The position numbers and the translations under genes are program-made. A stretch of DNA of 64,000 nucleotides from Chitinophaga sp. HK235. Its GTDB lineage: Bacteria > Bacteroidota > Bacteroidia > Chitinophagales > Chitinophagaceae. The notes under the pieces were generated by a model, which saw only the letters and a program-made list of their open reading frames with translations, had not been told where the DNA came from and did not search any database. Positions 15,221 to 24,327 of the stretch are shown in pieces. Positions within the stretch are counted from its first letter, which is position 1. Every line of letters begins with the position of its first letter. The stretch lies in the NCBI RefSeq assembly GCF_018255755.1, contig NZ_CP073766.1, positions 4,710,501 to 4,774,500 on the forward strand. Direction: 5' to 3'.

Positions 15221-15967
15221 TTAATAGTCTTTCGCCGGAGGGAGGGATTCCAACGCTTCCCTCGCCGAGCGTACGTTTTCGTTGATTGTATCTTTTACTA
15301 TTTTACCATCGCGCAGCGTGACCGTTCTCCTGCTGAAGGCAGCGATGTCAGGTTCATGGGTAACGAAGACGATGGTTTTACCCTCTTTGTTAAGGTCCTG
15401 CATGAGCGACATGATCTCATAGGAGGTGCGGGTGTCGAGGTTACCGGTAGCTTCATCTGCCAGGATCATCACCGGCTGGTTTACCAGCGCCCTGGCGATG
15501 GCCACCCGTTGTTGTTGTCCGCCGGAGAGCTGGCTGGGCGTATGGTCCAGCCGGTCTGCCAGCTTCACCGCTTCCAGTGCGCTGATCGCTTTATCTCTTC
15601 TTTCCCGCACCGTCAGGGAGGGGTTGTAGAACAAAGGCAGTTCTACATTTTCCAATGCGGATGTTCGGGGCAACAAGTTATAGGCCTGGAACACAAAACC
15701 AATTTTCCGGTTGCGTACCCTTGCCAGCTCATTACGGGAGAGTGCACTCACATCCGTACCATCAAGCAGATAGTTGCCGGCCGTGGGTTTATCGAGGCAG
15801 CCGAGGAGGTTGAGCAGCGTGGTTTTGCCGGAGCCGCTGCTACCCATGATAGTGAGGAATTCACCGGCATGGACTTCAAATGAAACCCCTTTGAGGGCAT
15901 GTACTGTTTCTGTGCCCATCACAAAATCACGCCTGATCTGGTTTAATTCGAGAATTTTGTCGTTCAT
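15221..15967 (-). CDS. ABC transporter ATP-binding protein (MacB/LolD type)
   Basis: 248 aa. Walker A GSSGSGKTT is near residues 43-51, Q-loop VFQAYNLLPRTSALENVELPL follows, the ABC signature is LSGGQQQRVAIARAL, and Walker B with D-loop is MILADEATGNLDTRTS. The switch His is in VFVTHEPDIA. It powers the adjacent permease at 13991-15211. It overlaps the adaptor gene by 4 bp (15964-15967), so the operon is translationally coupled. Confidence 0.93.
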   Translation of the reverse strand: MNDKILELNQIRRDFVMGTETVHALKGVSFEVHAGEFLTIMGSSGSGKTTLLNLLGCLDKPTAGNYLLDGTDVSALSRNELARVRNRKIGFVFQAYNLLPRTSALENVELPLFYNPSLTVRERRDKAISALEAVKLADRLDHTPSQLSGGQQQRVAIARALVNQPVMILADEATGNLDTRTSYEIMSLMQDLNKEGKTIVFVTHEPDIAAFSRRTVTLRDGKIVKDTINENVRSAREALESLPPAKDY

Positions 15968-17190
15968 CGCTTGCGCCCTCCCCCCATTCTGGGCAAAAAC
16001 GGACTTTTAACTCCGGATGCAGCTGTAGGCACAGCATTGCCATTGACGGCCGTTATCACTACATCACTGGGTGTAAGCCCTGAAATAACTTCTATCTGTG
16101 TATTATCATTCAATCCGGTGCGGATATGTTTCTGCAGCAAAGTATCGCCCCGCAGCAACCATACATAGTTGGATGTACCGGCACGCGCTGTGTTTGCAGC
16201 CCCTCCTGTGGTATCTGTTTTGTGCCGGGGGCCTCTTCCTACTGCACTCACGACCACATAATCTTTCAGCATTGTTGAATCTGGCCGGAACTTCAGCGCT
16301 TTCACCGGTAATAGCAGTGCACTGTCTTTCTCAGCAGTATAAATGGTCACATTGGCTGTCATGCCGGGTTTCAGCTTCATCTCTTCGTTGGGCGCATTGA
16401 TGATGGTGTTATAAGTCACCACATTGGACGATACGGAGGGCTGCAGCCTTATTTCCTGTACCCTGCCGGCGAATACATCTTGCAGATAGGCATCTACGGT
16501 AAAGGTTACACGCTGTGATTTTTGTACGTTGCCGATATCTGCTTCGTCCACGCTGGCTTCCACCTGCATCTTGGTGATATCCCGTGCAATCACAAACAAG
16601 GTAGGTGTATTGAAACTGGCGGCGACGGTTTGTCCTACGCTGACATTACGGTTAAGCACTACACCATCTATCGGTGAAATAATATCCGTGAAGGAAAGGT
16701 TTTTCAGGGCAGATGTCAGTTGGGCTTTCACACTGGCTACATTAGCCCTGGCCTGCCCTATCTGGTTGGTAGCTATATCATAATCGGCCTTACTGATAGC
16801 ACCGGTTTGGTAAAGCAGTTCCTGCCGGTGGAAGTTATTGATCTGATAGTCCAGGTTTGTTTGCGCTACCTGCAGGTTGGCCCGGAACTGGTCTACCGGT
16901 GCCTGAAACAGCACCTTGTCCAGCTCTCCCAGCTTCTGCCCTTTTTTAACCTGGGAATTATAGTCCACATACAGATATTTGAGCGTGCCGGATACCTGGG
17001 CGCCCACGGCCACGGTATCTACCGGCTGGATGGTACCGGTGGCAGTAATGGTGGTGGCTATATGGCCATATGCAGGTTTTACGGTATCAAAACTAACCTG
17101 CTGGCGCTTCTTTCTGATAAAAAGGAACCAGATGATCAGCGCGATCAGCAAAATAGCTGCTACGATAATGACCCTTTTATACTTTCTCAT
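15964..17190 (-). CDS. Periplasmic adaptor subunit (MacA/HlyD family)
   Basis: 408 aa. An N-terminal membrane anchor (residues 6-27, VIIVAAILLIALIIWFLFI) is followed by the lipoyl/barrel halves TGTIQPVDTVAVGAQVSGTLKYL and IISPIDGVVLNRNVSVGQTV around a helical hairpin (residues about 110-165), a beta-barrel domain and a membrane-proximal domain. It bridges the inner-membrane ABC pair to the outer-membrane TolC-like channel. A Gly/Arg-rich C-terminus (MGGGRKR) is seen. Confidence 0.92.
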   Translation of the reverse strand: MRKYKRVIIVAAILLIALIIWFLFIRKKRQQVSFDTVKPAYGHIATTITATGTIQPVDTVAVGAQVSGTLKYLYVDYNSQVKKGQKLGELDKVLFQAPVDQFRANLQVAQTNLDYQINNFHRQELLYQTGAISKADYDIATNQIGQARANVASVKAQLTSALKNLSFTDIISPIDGVVLNRNVSVGQTVAASFNTPTLFVIARDITKMQVEASVDEADIGNVQKSQRVTFTVDAYLQDVFAGRVQEIRLQPSVSSNVVTYNTIINAPNEEMKLKPGMTANVTIYTAEKDSALLLPVKALKFRPDSTMLKDYVVVSAVGRGPRHKTDTTGGAANTARAGTSNYVWLLRGDTLLQKHIRTGLNDNTQIEVISGLTPSDVVITAVNGNAVPTAASGVKSPFLPRMGGGRKR

Positions 17191-17202
17191 ACTTCATCGC
17201 AT

Positions 17203-18549
17203 TTATAGTTTTACAGGGATGCCCCTGTAAAAATCATATATCCTGATTGTCAGTGCTGTATTGTATTTAGCCTGTATATAAGCCTGAAATGCCTGTATGT
17301 AAAGATTTTTCTGTTGAAGGAAAGTCACGATATTGGCCACCCCTACTCTCAGCTGTTCGGAGGCAATACGGTAGCTTTCCGATGCGAAGCGCAGTTGTTC
17401 TACGGATGCATCATACTGCCCCTGTGCATTGATGACACTGATATAAGCCTGTTCAACAGTTTGGGAGAGGTTGGTTCGGGTATCCCTGAGGGTAAGCTTT
17501 GACTGGTCTATTTCTATTTTGGACTTTTCCACGGCTGTTTTATTGGCTCTCCGGGTATATATCGGGACAGAGAGGGTAAGCCCTATCTGCTGGTAAAAAT
17601 TGTTGTCCAGCTGTTTAAAGAAATTGTTGCCCGGATCTCTGAGATAAGAGCTGCCGAGTGCTCCTCCGGCTGTTAGCGTGGGCTTATATCCTGCGTGGGC
17701 TTTAGCCAGGTCCAGCTCGGATACGTTGATGCCCAGTTCAGCGCTTTTCACTTCCGGCCTGGTGGCCAGTGCGGTGTCTTGTACATCCCTCAGGGGAGCC
17801 ACATAATGACTGGACACCAGTGTATCGGGGGAATAGATGTTGAAGTCGTAGCTGCTGGGCAATTGCAGCAACTGTTTCAGCACCAGTTTATTGATCCGCT
17901 CCTGATTTTCGGCAGTAACGAGATTGTAGCGATCGGCTGCCAGTTGCGACTGCAGCGATACCAGATTCACCAGGGCGATGCTGCCAACATCATATTGTTG
18001 TTGGGCTTGTTTTACCTGGGCTTCGGAAGTGGTAACTACATCTTTCACATATACGATGTTTTCCCTGATCAGCAGGATGTTGAGATAAGCCTGTGTAAGC
18101 TGAATGGTGATATTGTTGATTTCCTGTGCGATGTTAAGGCCGGTGACCTGTAAGAGCAGCCCTTTCTGTTTGATATCATAGTTGAGAAATCCGCCCTGGT
18201 AGATAGTTACACCGGAGTTAACGGAATAATTGCCTGAAAAGGCCAGTTCATAGGGCCTGTTGCCGGTGGGTGTAATGCTTTTGGAGCCATTCAGGTTTTG
18301 GGAAGCCGATCCGGTGAGGTTAGGCAAACGGGCAGCCTTCGACAGCAGCAGATCCTGTTCACTGCTCAGCCGGCTCAACCGAAGGCTGTTCAGCTGGATA
18401 TTGTTTTTCATAGCGTAATCCAGACAATCCTGTAAGCTCCAGACTGCAGGCAGCGACGATAAAGTGCTATCCTGCGCCATCAGCAAATTGTTAAAACACG
18501 TCCAGCACAACAGGTATAACAAGATAACAAACCGCCGGGGAAGTATCAT
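17203..18549 (-). CDS. TolC family outer membrane efflux protein
   Basis: 448 aa. A signal peptide (FVILLYLLCWTCFNNLLMAQ) precedes two repeated TolC halves: WSLQDCLDYAMKNNIQLNSLRLSRLSSEQDLLLSKAARLPNL near residue 40, and AELGINVSELDLAKAHAGYKPTLTAGGAL near 270. It forms the outer-membrane channel of the tripartite pump encoded by the next three genes. First gene of the operon, it begins 66 bp from the terminator of the DUF983 gene. Confidence 0.93.
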   Translation of the reverse strand: MILPRRFVILLYLLCWTCFNNLLMAQDSTLSSLPAVWSLQDCLDYAMKNNIQLNSLRLSRLSSEQDLLLSKAARLPNLTGSASQNLNGSKSITPTGNRPYELAFSGNYSVNSGVTIYQGGFLNYDIKQKGLLLQVTGLNIAQEINNITIQLTQAYLNILLIRENIVYVKDVVTTSEAQVKQAQQQYDVGSIALVNLVSLQSQLAADRYNLVTAENQERINKLVLKQLLQLPSSYDFNIYSPDTLVSSHYVAPLRDVQDTALATRPEVKSAELGINVSELDLAKAHAGYKPTLTAGGALGSSYLRDPGNNFFKQLDNNFYQQIGLTLSVPIYTRRANKTAVEKSKIEIDQSKLTLRDTRTNLSQTVEQAYISVINAQGQYDASVEQLRFASESYRIASEQLRVGVANIVTFLQQKNLYIQAFQAYIQAKYNTALTIRIYDFYRGIPVKL

Positions 18550-18615
18550 CGTGTATGCATTGCTGTTAGTAAAAAACCAAGCGCAGATATGGGGTCAAAT
18601 AGTACTTCTAATATA

Positions 18616-18664
18616 ACAAAAAAAACGAAGACCCGGGCAAAAATACCCGGGCCATCGTTTTTTC
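18616..18664. terminator. Strong terminator for the DUF983 gene
   Basis: AAAAAACGA...CCCGGGCA / TACCCGGG...TCGTTTTTT stem. The T-run on the minus strand terminates the gene at 18694-19155; it also works as a plus-strand palindrome. Confidence 0.85.
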
Positions 18665-18693
18665 ATTCGTTATACTCAATCCTACTACTTTTG

Positions 18694-19155
18694 TTATATC
18701 GCACCTTTAAAGGTAGTATTAACCCTTCCCGTACCTGCAGGAGGTCCCTGTTGCCAGTCTTCATCATACCTTACAAAGAAGGCCATCCAGATGGTCCTGG
18801 ACCAGCGCATCAGCAAGGGCTGAAGGCTCAGCAACAGCAACCCGTTAAAGCCCAGCCACCAGTAGATACTGTTATCATAGATGGAGAAGCCGATAAACAG
18901 CCACCAGGCTATCAGACTGGCTACACATACCGCTACAGACAAAGCATAACTAACATATCCGGTACCGTAATAGAAACCTACTTCCACCTCTACCGGTTGT
19001 CCGCAAACGGGGCAGTTATCCGGCATTTTCATACAGTTTTTAAGATTGTAGGGGTTTTTACTGGTGAAAATGGAACCTCTCCGGCAACGTGCGCATTTAT
19101 TGGTAAATACGCTTTTGAAGACATTCGGTTTCTCGTGTTTTTTATCTGCACACAT
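18694..19155 (-). CDS. DUF983 family zinc-ribbon membrane protein
   Basis: 153 aa. An N-terminal zinc-ribbon-like pair (CARCRRG near residue 17 and NCPVCGQPVEVEVGFYYGTGYVSYAL near 47) is followed by two TM helices (LSVAVCVASLIAWWLFIGF and WLGFNGLLLLSLQPLLMRW). This is the typical DUF983 layout. The family is widespread in Bacteroidota and Alphaproteobacteria, without a defined function. It lies 18 bp downstream of the AraC gene on the same strand, so it may be part of its transcript. Confidence 0.88.
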   Translation of the reverse strand: MCADKKHEKPNVFKSVFTNKCARCRRGSIFTSKNPYNLKNCMKMPDNCPVCGQPVEVEVGFYYGTGYVSYALSVAVCVASLIAWWLFIGFSIYDNSIYWWLGFNGLLLLSLQPLLMRWSRTIWMAFFVRYDEDWQQGPPAGTGRVNTTFKGAI

Positions 19156-19173
19156 ATATTGAAGCTTTTAATG

Positions 19174-20052
19174 TCAGGAAATATTTTTCCGAAATTCTTC
19201 CGGGGTCATCCCTTCATATTTTTTGAAGAACTTCGTGAAGTAGGAATTGTCAGCAAAGTTCAGCTGATAGGCAATGGTAGCAATGCTTGTATCAGCGTTT
19301 ATCAACAGTCTTTTTGCCTCCAGGATCACCCGGTCGCGGATAATTTCACCAGCCGATTTTCCCAGCATATGACGGCAGAAAGCATTAAGATAATTCGGTG
19401 TCACGTACAACATTGCTGCATATTCTTTAGGCAACCGCATCTGCATATAATGCTGTTCCACCAGTTTGCGGAAATTACTCAGCAATACATAGTTGTACGG
19501 TGGCTCTTGCCTGGTATCACTTTTCCGGGTTACCCGGCTTACTTTCACAAACATTTCCAGCAGCAGCAATCTCAACATATCATAGCTGTAGGCTTCTGTA
19601 GCTTCTATCTCCAGCAACATCTTTTCAAACAACACTTCTACCGCTGCGCTGGCTTCCGCGGGCAGCATCACCACCCCTTCCGCGCTTGCACCGCTGAAGA
19701 ACGGGAAACGTTCTACATATCCCGCGTCCTGCAGAAAAGAATTGAAAAAGCTGGCAGCCACATTCACGACATAACCTTCTACCTGTCCTTCAAAAAACCA
19801 GCTGTGTACCTGACCGGGTATCATAAAATACAGCTGACCCGCTTGCACCGGAAAACGCTCAAAATCTATCGTATGAGCACCTTTCCCTTTTGTAAAAAAT
19901 GCCAGGTGGTAAAAGGAGTGCCGGTGGGGAAACCTGATATCCTTATGTGCAGCCAGGTAATCAGTAAATCGTGCTACCTGGATGTTCTCAGAAGCCGGTT
20001 TTCCCATTCCCAGCGTACAGATGTCATATGTATGGATATGTGCCTTTGACAT
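19174..20052 (-). CDS. AraC family transcriptional regulator
   Basis: 292 aa. The N-terminal cupin half (DIRFPHRHSFYHLAFFTKGKGAHTIDFERFPVQAGQLYFMIPGQVHSW) precedes the C-terminal HTH pair (LPKEYAAMLYVTPNYLNAFCRHMLGKSAGE, SIATIAYQLNFADNSYFTKFFKKYEGMTPEEFRK). The gene is followed by the DUF983 gene. A TACCTTTG -7 box lies on the minus strand at 20060-20067. The ligand and regulon are unknown. Confidence 0.92.
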   Translation of the reverse strand: MSKAHIHTYDICTLGMGKPASENIQVARFTDYLAAHKDIRFPHRHSFYHLAFFTKGKGAHTIDFERFPVQAGQLYFMIPGQVHSWFFEGQVEGYVVNVAASFFNSFLQDAGYVERFPFFSGASAEGVVMLPAEASAAVEVLFEKMLLEIEATEAYSYDMLRLLLLEMFVKVSRVTRKSDTRQEPPYNYVLLSNFRKLVEQHYMQMRLPKEYAAMLYVTPNYLNAFCRHMLGKSAGEIIRDRVILEAKRLLINADTSIATIAYQLNFADNSYFTKFFKKYEGMTPEEFRKNIS

Positions 20053-20059
20053 GATATTG

Positions 20060-20067
20060 CAAAGGTA
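20060..20067 (-). promoter_or_regulatory. -7 box of the AraC gene
   Basis: TACCTTTG on the minus strand matches TAnnTTTG and lies 8 bp upstream of the start codon, giving a very short leader. No clear -33 element is seen. Confidence 0.45.
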
Positions 20068-20126
20068 CGGGGCGGTATGGGAAGTTGATTGTGTTAAATG
20101 GTGCTTGAATGGTACTTTTCAACTAT

Positions 20127-20273
20127 AACTGTGATTTATGTGATTTTGCTGATGCTTCTGATGATAAAAGCGAAGAACCCATTAGCAATAATGCCAATGG
20201 GTTCTTCGCTTTTATTAATCAATACTATTCTTCGCTCATCAGGAGCATCAGAAAAATCACATAAATCACAGTT
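20127..20273. repeat. Nested 38-bp inverted repeat with internal terminator
   Basis: Outer arms 20127-20164 and 20236-20273 match at 36 of 38 positions. Inside, a perfect 19-bp stem (20165-20183 with 20196-20214) forms a terminator with short T-runs on both strands. The spacer 20215-20235 is on one side only. It separates the AraC promoter from the 3' end of the S9 peptidase gene, which runs towards it on the minus strand. Confidence 0.85.
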
Positions 20274-20274
20274 G

Positions 20275-22671
20275 TTATTGCTTAACGTACTTCGTCAGCC
20301 AGTTATCCATTTCCCACAGCATATGCAGGATACTTTCCTTAGCAGCATAACCGTGACTTTCCTGCGGGAGGAATACCAGTCTGGCTGTACCACCGTTGCC
20401 TTTGATAGCATTGTACAGCCTTTCGCTCTGGATGGGGAAAGTACCGGAGTTGTTGTCGGCTTCACCATGGATGAGCAGGATCGGTGTTTTGATCTTGTCT
20501 GCATAAGAGAAGGGCGCCATTTTGTAGTATACGTCGGGCGCCTGCCAGTAGGTACGTTGTTCGTTCTGGAAGCCGAATGGTGTGAGGGTACGGTTGTAGG
20601 CTCCGCTACGCGCGATACCGGCTTTGAACAGGTTGGTATGTGACAGCAGGTTGGCGGTCATAAATGCACCATAGGAGTGACCACCTACAGCGATGCGATT
20701 TTTATCACCGATGCCCATGCCGGTGATTTTTTCCACGGCAGCCTCAGCATTCATCACGAGTTGGTCCACAAAGGTATCGTTGGGTTCTTTATCCCCTTCA
20801 CCAACGATAGGCATTTCGGTGGCGTCCATCACGGCAAAACCGCGGGTTACCCAGAAGATGGGCGAGCCATAGGTCACACGGGTGAACTTATATGCAGAAC
20901 CCCTTACCTGGGCTGCATCGCTGGCAGATTTGTACTCACGCGGATACGCCCACATCAGCACCGGCAGACGGCCATCTTTAGCAGGATCGTAGCCTTTGGG
21001 CAGGTACAGCATAGCTGTGAGATCTACACCATCTTTACGTTTGTATTTGAGCAGTTGTTTCTGCACACCTTGCAGCTGTGGCTGCGGATGCGGGAAAGCG
21101 GTCAGTGCTGTGCCTGTTTTTTTCTTTCCACCTTCCAGGTAGTAGTTTACCGGCGTGGTAGCAGATTCGCGGGCCACCACAAAGATTAGTTTAGCCGGGT
21201 CTATCACCTGCGCCACCTGTTCATAATACGGAGCTTTGGAGCGCCATACGATGGTTTGTTTGCTGTTTTTCAGGCTGAAAGCAGACAGGAACGGGCGGTC
21301 GCCTTCCGGAGAAGCACCGGGTGCTGTCATCAGCAGTTCATTGGCCGGAGAAATATATAATACAGATCTGTCATATTGATTTTTTACCATTACCGGATCT
21401 CCGGGATCGTTGTAGCGGTCATTCTCAGAGCGGTCGATGACAGTCACTGGTTTTTGTTCCGGATGAGACGGATCGATACGGCTTACCTTAACAGTTTGTT
21501 TGGAGCTGTTGCCTTCTGATACCAGAGCAAGCTGTTGATTACCCCAGTTGATGCCGCTGAAGCGGTCCACTGTTTTCACCAGTTCGGCAGGTGTACCGGA
21601 GAATGGAGCTTCCAGTGTGTTCACCACATCACGGAAAGGCACTTCTTTTTTAGGATCACCGCCGTCGAGGGCCTGTACCCAGTACACTGTAGCAGGAGCA
21701 TCGTTGCGCCATGCATAACTGCGGGGATAGTTGCTGGTAGCATCAAAGCCTTTAGGCCTTACTTCATCCAGCGGATTTTTGGAGAGCAGTTTGATATTTT
21801 CTCCTTTCAGATTCCAGATGCTGGTTTCTGTAGGGAAACGACCAGCGCCTACCAGGTAAGAGTAAGGACGGCTCAGTTGCTTTACCAGCAGATATTGTTT
21901 GTCTGGTGAAGGGCTGATACTCGCATAGACGCCGGGTTTGCCGATCACTGTTTCACCGGCAGCACTGATGATCACTGGTTCAGACTGGAAATAATAGTCG
22001 AACAGTTTTTCATCATAGGGATTTTTCAGCATGTCCTGGAAGGTAGCTGCAGGAGCGGCTTTACCGGAAGTCTGCTGTACAGTAGGACCTTCAGGTGCCA
22101 GTGGTTTTTCCGGGGCAGCACTGATGGCGGATGGTACAGACAGCACGAGGATGCGGTCTTCATCGATCCAGCGGAAAGCGCCATCAAACGTGTCGTTGAG
22201 GCGGCGGGCACTCATTTGTTTGGCCACGCCGGTGGTTACGTCAGCTTTCCACAGGGTGATGCTGTTGTTGGTGGTCACGGTGAAGGCTATACTTTTCTTC
22301 AGGGGTGACCAGGTTACGTTGGCGATGCGTGCATTGGCAGGCAGGCCGGTTACGGCTTGCTCTTTCAGGTTGTTGACATCTTTGATACGGATACCGGTTA
22401 CATAGCTGGCACGGCTCGGGCCGAAGTTGGCCGGGTTGATACGGAGGCCGGCAAGGCGATATTCCGGCTGTGACAGTTCCTCAATAGTAGGAAAGCCGGT
22501 ACGGTCCATAATCAGCATCAGATCGCCCTTGCTGCTGAAGGTTACTGAAGGCGATGGCGCAGCCATAGCCAGTTCCATAATACTCTGAGCAGGCGTCTGA
22601 TATTTCAGCGCATCCTGTGCATAGGCACGGAAGGTGATGAACACCGATAGTGTTAGTACTAGTTTTCTCAT
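20275..22671 (-). CDS. S9 family prolyl-oligopeptidase-type peptidase
   Basis: About 798 aa. The start at 22671 gives a signal peptide (MRKLVLTLSVFITFRAYAQ), so the enzyme is exported. Residues about 40-520 form a beta-propeller-type domain. The C-terminal alpha/beta-hydrolase domain has the nucleophile Ser666 in GGHSYGAF, Asp739 in HGEADNN and His773 in ESHGY. It is similar to the glutamyl or dipeptidyl types in Bacteroidota. Role: periplasmic peptide degradation. It is transcribed alone and ends at the nested hairpin. Confidence 0.92.
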   Translation of the reverse strand: MRKLVLTLSVFITFRAYAQDALKYQTPAQSIMELAMAAPSPSVTFSSKGDLMLIMDRTGFPTIEELSQPEYRLAGLRINPANFGPSRASYVTGIRIKDVNNLKEQAVTGLPANARIANVTWSPLKKSIAFTVTTNNSITLWKADVTTGVAKQMSARRLNDTFDGAFRWIDEDRILVLSVPSAISAAPEKPLAPEGPTVQQTSGKAAPAATFQDMLKNPYDEKLFDYYFQSEPVIISAAGETVIGKPGVYASISPSPDKQYLLVKQLSRPYSYLVGAGRFPTETSIWNLKGENIKLLSKNPLDEVRPKGFDATSNYPRSYAWRNDAPATVYWVQALDGGDPKKEVPFRDVVNTLEAPFSGTPAELVKTVDRFSGINWGNQQLALVSEGNSSKQTVKVSRIDPSHPEQKPVTVIDRSENDRYNDPGDPVMVKNQYDRSVLYISPANELLMTAPGASPEGDRPFLSAFSLKNSKQTIVWRSKAPYYEQVAQVIDPAKLIFVVARESATTPVNYYLEGGKKKTGTALTAFPHPQPQLQGVQKQLLKYKRKDGVDLTAMLYLPKGYDPAKDGRLPVLMWAYPREYKSASDAAQVRGSAYKFTRVTYGSPIFWVTRGFAVMDATEMPIVGEGDKEPNDTFVDQLVMNAEAAVEKITGMGIGDKNRIAVGGHSYGAFMTANLLSHTNLFKAGIARSGAYNRTLTPFGFQNEQRTYWQAPDVYYKMAPFSYADKIKTPILLIHGEADNNSGTFPIQSERLYNAIKGNGGTARLVFLPQESHGYAAKESILHMLWEMDNWLTKYVKQ

Positions 22672-22793
22672 AAAGCAGTTAGATTCTGAAAAATGAATCC
22701 GGCCAAAATAGTACATTAATTTGGTTATCGGAAGCGGGTTATATGAGTGGTCAAATGTACTGGCCGGCCTTTCGGGCTGTTATCCGTAACCGG

Positions 22794-23480
22794 TTACCGT
22801 TTCAGTGTCCCAAATAAACGGTCCCAGATGGTAGTGTAAAAGCCGAAGTTATAGTCTTCATGCCGGTGATGATCATGATGAAACGTAGACGTACCCAGGT
22901 ATTTAACCAACGGCCACTGCCTTACTTTTTCGGGCATAGGCTCCACACCCAGATGGCCGGTCATACCAAATATCACATTGGCAATGTGGTATATAAGAAG
23001 ACCGTAGATATTGGAGTTGAACGGTAAAAGCACTATCAGTAATAAAGCGCCGAAGCTGATGGTTTCGAGCGGATGCAACACAAAAAGGTCGATGGGTACC
23101 GGATCGATCGCTTCGTGGTGCAGGCGATGCAGCGGACGGTATAGAAAGGTTTTGTGGATGATATAATGGAAACCATACATCAGCAGGTCCATGGCCAGAA
23201 AATAAGCCAGTGCGTCTGTGAGGATGCGCCAGGATATGGCTGCGTTGATACGGATATAACCATGTTTCCACAAGAGGAATCCGGTAAAGGTGACGAGCGC
23301 ATTGAGCAGGGTGGTGAGCAGACAGGTACGCCATTGCTGCCGGCTGTAGTTGAATATTTCTTTACGGGGACGGCGTAGCAGGATATTGCCCCATACCAGT
23401 ACTATTAGCACGATCAGTGCATTTTCTGCCAGGAAAAATATCCACAGCAGCCAGGAAGGCCATTCGTACAAAACATTCAT
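22794..23480 (-). CDS. Sterol desaturase / fatty acid hydroxylase superfamily protein
   Basis: 228 aa with about four to five TM helices. Di-iron His boxes are seen: HYIIHKTFLYRPLHRLHHEAIDP near residues 107-129, and STFHHDHHRHEDYNFGFYTTIWDRLFGTL at the C-terminus. It hydroxylates or desaturates a lipid in the membrane; the substrate (fatty acid, carotenoid or sulfonolipid precursor) is unknown. Length is short-to-normal for bacterial members. It stands alone on the minus strand. Confidence 0.88.
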   Translation of the reverse strand: MNVLYEWPSWLLWIFFLAENALIVLIVLVWGNILLRRPRKEIFNYSRQQWRTCLLTTLLNALVTFTGFLLWKHGYIRINAAISWRILTDALAYFLAMDLLMYGFHYIIHKTFLYRPLHRLHHEAIDPVPIDLFVLHPLETISFGALLLIVLLPFNSNIYGLLIYHIANVIFGMTGHLGVEPMPEKVRQWPLVKYLGTSTFHHDHHRHEDYNFGFYTTIWDRLFGTLKR

Positions 23481-23581
23481 GGGTTATTCGGGATTTTACC
23501 GGTATCTCACGGCATCAATATTAGCATCAAATCTCAACATCAAAAAATCAGTGATGGTAGAAAAATTTCAAAATCTTTCCT

Positions 23582-23589
23582 TACCTTTG
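23582..23589 (+). promoter_or_regulatory. -7 box of the FadR-type regulator
   Basis: TACCTTTG matches the TAnnTTTG consensus and lies 15 bp before the start codon. Confidence 0.55.
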
Positions 23590-23593
23590 TAAA

Positions 23594-23613
23594 CATCTGA
23601 TGATATGATGATA
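23594..23613. promoter_or_regulatory. Putative FadR-type operator overlapping the regulator start
   Basis: CATCTGATGATATGATGATA resembles the perfect palindrome TCAGATGATCTGA at 24297-24309. It sits over the start of the regulator gene, which suggests autorepression. Confidence 0.5.
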
Positions 23614-24276
23614 ACACCGCAACCTTTAAAACGTCAAAGTCTGGCTGAAGAAGTAGCCGCCAGATTGCAGGAACTGATCCTAACGGGTAAGTATACCACA
23701 GGACAGCAGTTGCCTACAGAACCTGAGCTGATGCAGCAGTTTGGCGTAGGTCGTTCCAGCGTGCGCGAAGCGGTGAAATGCCTGGCCAACAGAGGGCTGG
23801 TACGGGTACAACAGGGTGTAGGTACTTTTGTGATATCACAGATCGGTGTGGGAGAACCTTTCTCCCAGCGCTTGCAGCGGGCAGATTTTGAAGAACTGAA
23901 CGAAGTACGGCTTTTACTGGAAGTAAAAATAGCGGAAAGGGCTGCCATACATCGGACCAATAAAGATATTGAGAAGATGAAAGGCTTTCTGAAAAAGCGG
24001 TTCACACATGCTACCGCCAACGAGCTGGAGGCCTGCATGCAGGCAGACATCAACTTCCATACAGCTATTGCGGAAGCGTCCAAAAATGAAATCATGCTGG
24101 ATCTTTACAAGACCGTGGCCACCCACCTGAAAGAATCCTTCATCCTGCGCTACGGCAATACGGATTCTTTTATTGAGTCACAGTCACTCCATGATGCATT
24201 GCTGCAAAGCATTGTTGACAAGGATCCGTCAAAAGCGCTGCACTGGGCAACGAAGATCAGTAGTCATATCAAATAA
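23605..24276 (+). CDS. FadR/GntR family transcriptional regulator
   Basis: 223 aa (start 23605 or 23608). The N-terminal winged HTH (LAEEVAARLQELILTGKYTTGQQLPTEPELMQQFGVGRSSVREAVKCLANRGLV) precedes a C-terminal FCD effector domain of helices with metal/ligand-type residues (ADINFHTAIAEAS, HDALLQSIVDKD). It is followed by an Fsr-like MFS gene preceded by a matching palindrome, so it likely represses that pump in response to an organic acid or drug. The effector is unknown. Confidence 0.92.
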   Translation: MMITPQPLKRQSLAEEVAARLQELILTGKYTTGQQLPTEPELMQQFGVGRSSVREAVKCLANRGLVRVQQGVGTFVISQIGVGEPFSQRLQRADFEELNEVRLLLEVKIAERAAIHRTNKDIEKMKGFLKKRFTHATANELEACMQADINFHTAIAEASKNEIMLDLYKTVATHLKESFILRYGNTDSFIESQSLHDALLQSIVDKDPSKALHWATKISSHIK

Positions 24277-24296
24277 ATTTTTTTTATCCTTAAACA

Positions 24297-24309
24297 TCAG
24301 ATGATCTGA
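24297..24309. promoter_or_regulatory. Perfect palindrome upstream of the MFS gene
   Basis: TCAGATGATCTGA is a symmetric 13-mer 18 bp before the MFS start codon. It shares its core with the site at the regulator start. It is the likely operator of the GntR protein encoded just upstream. Confidence 0.65.
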
Positions 24310-24327
24310 CCTTAAACGAGTTTAACC

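Noticed and set aside
18589..20049. Plus-strand ORF of 486 aa
   Set aside because: It runs antisense through the DUF983 and AraC genes, both with clear family motifs; its translation is His/Gln/Phe-rich shadow sequence.
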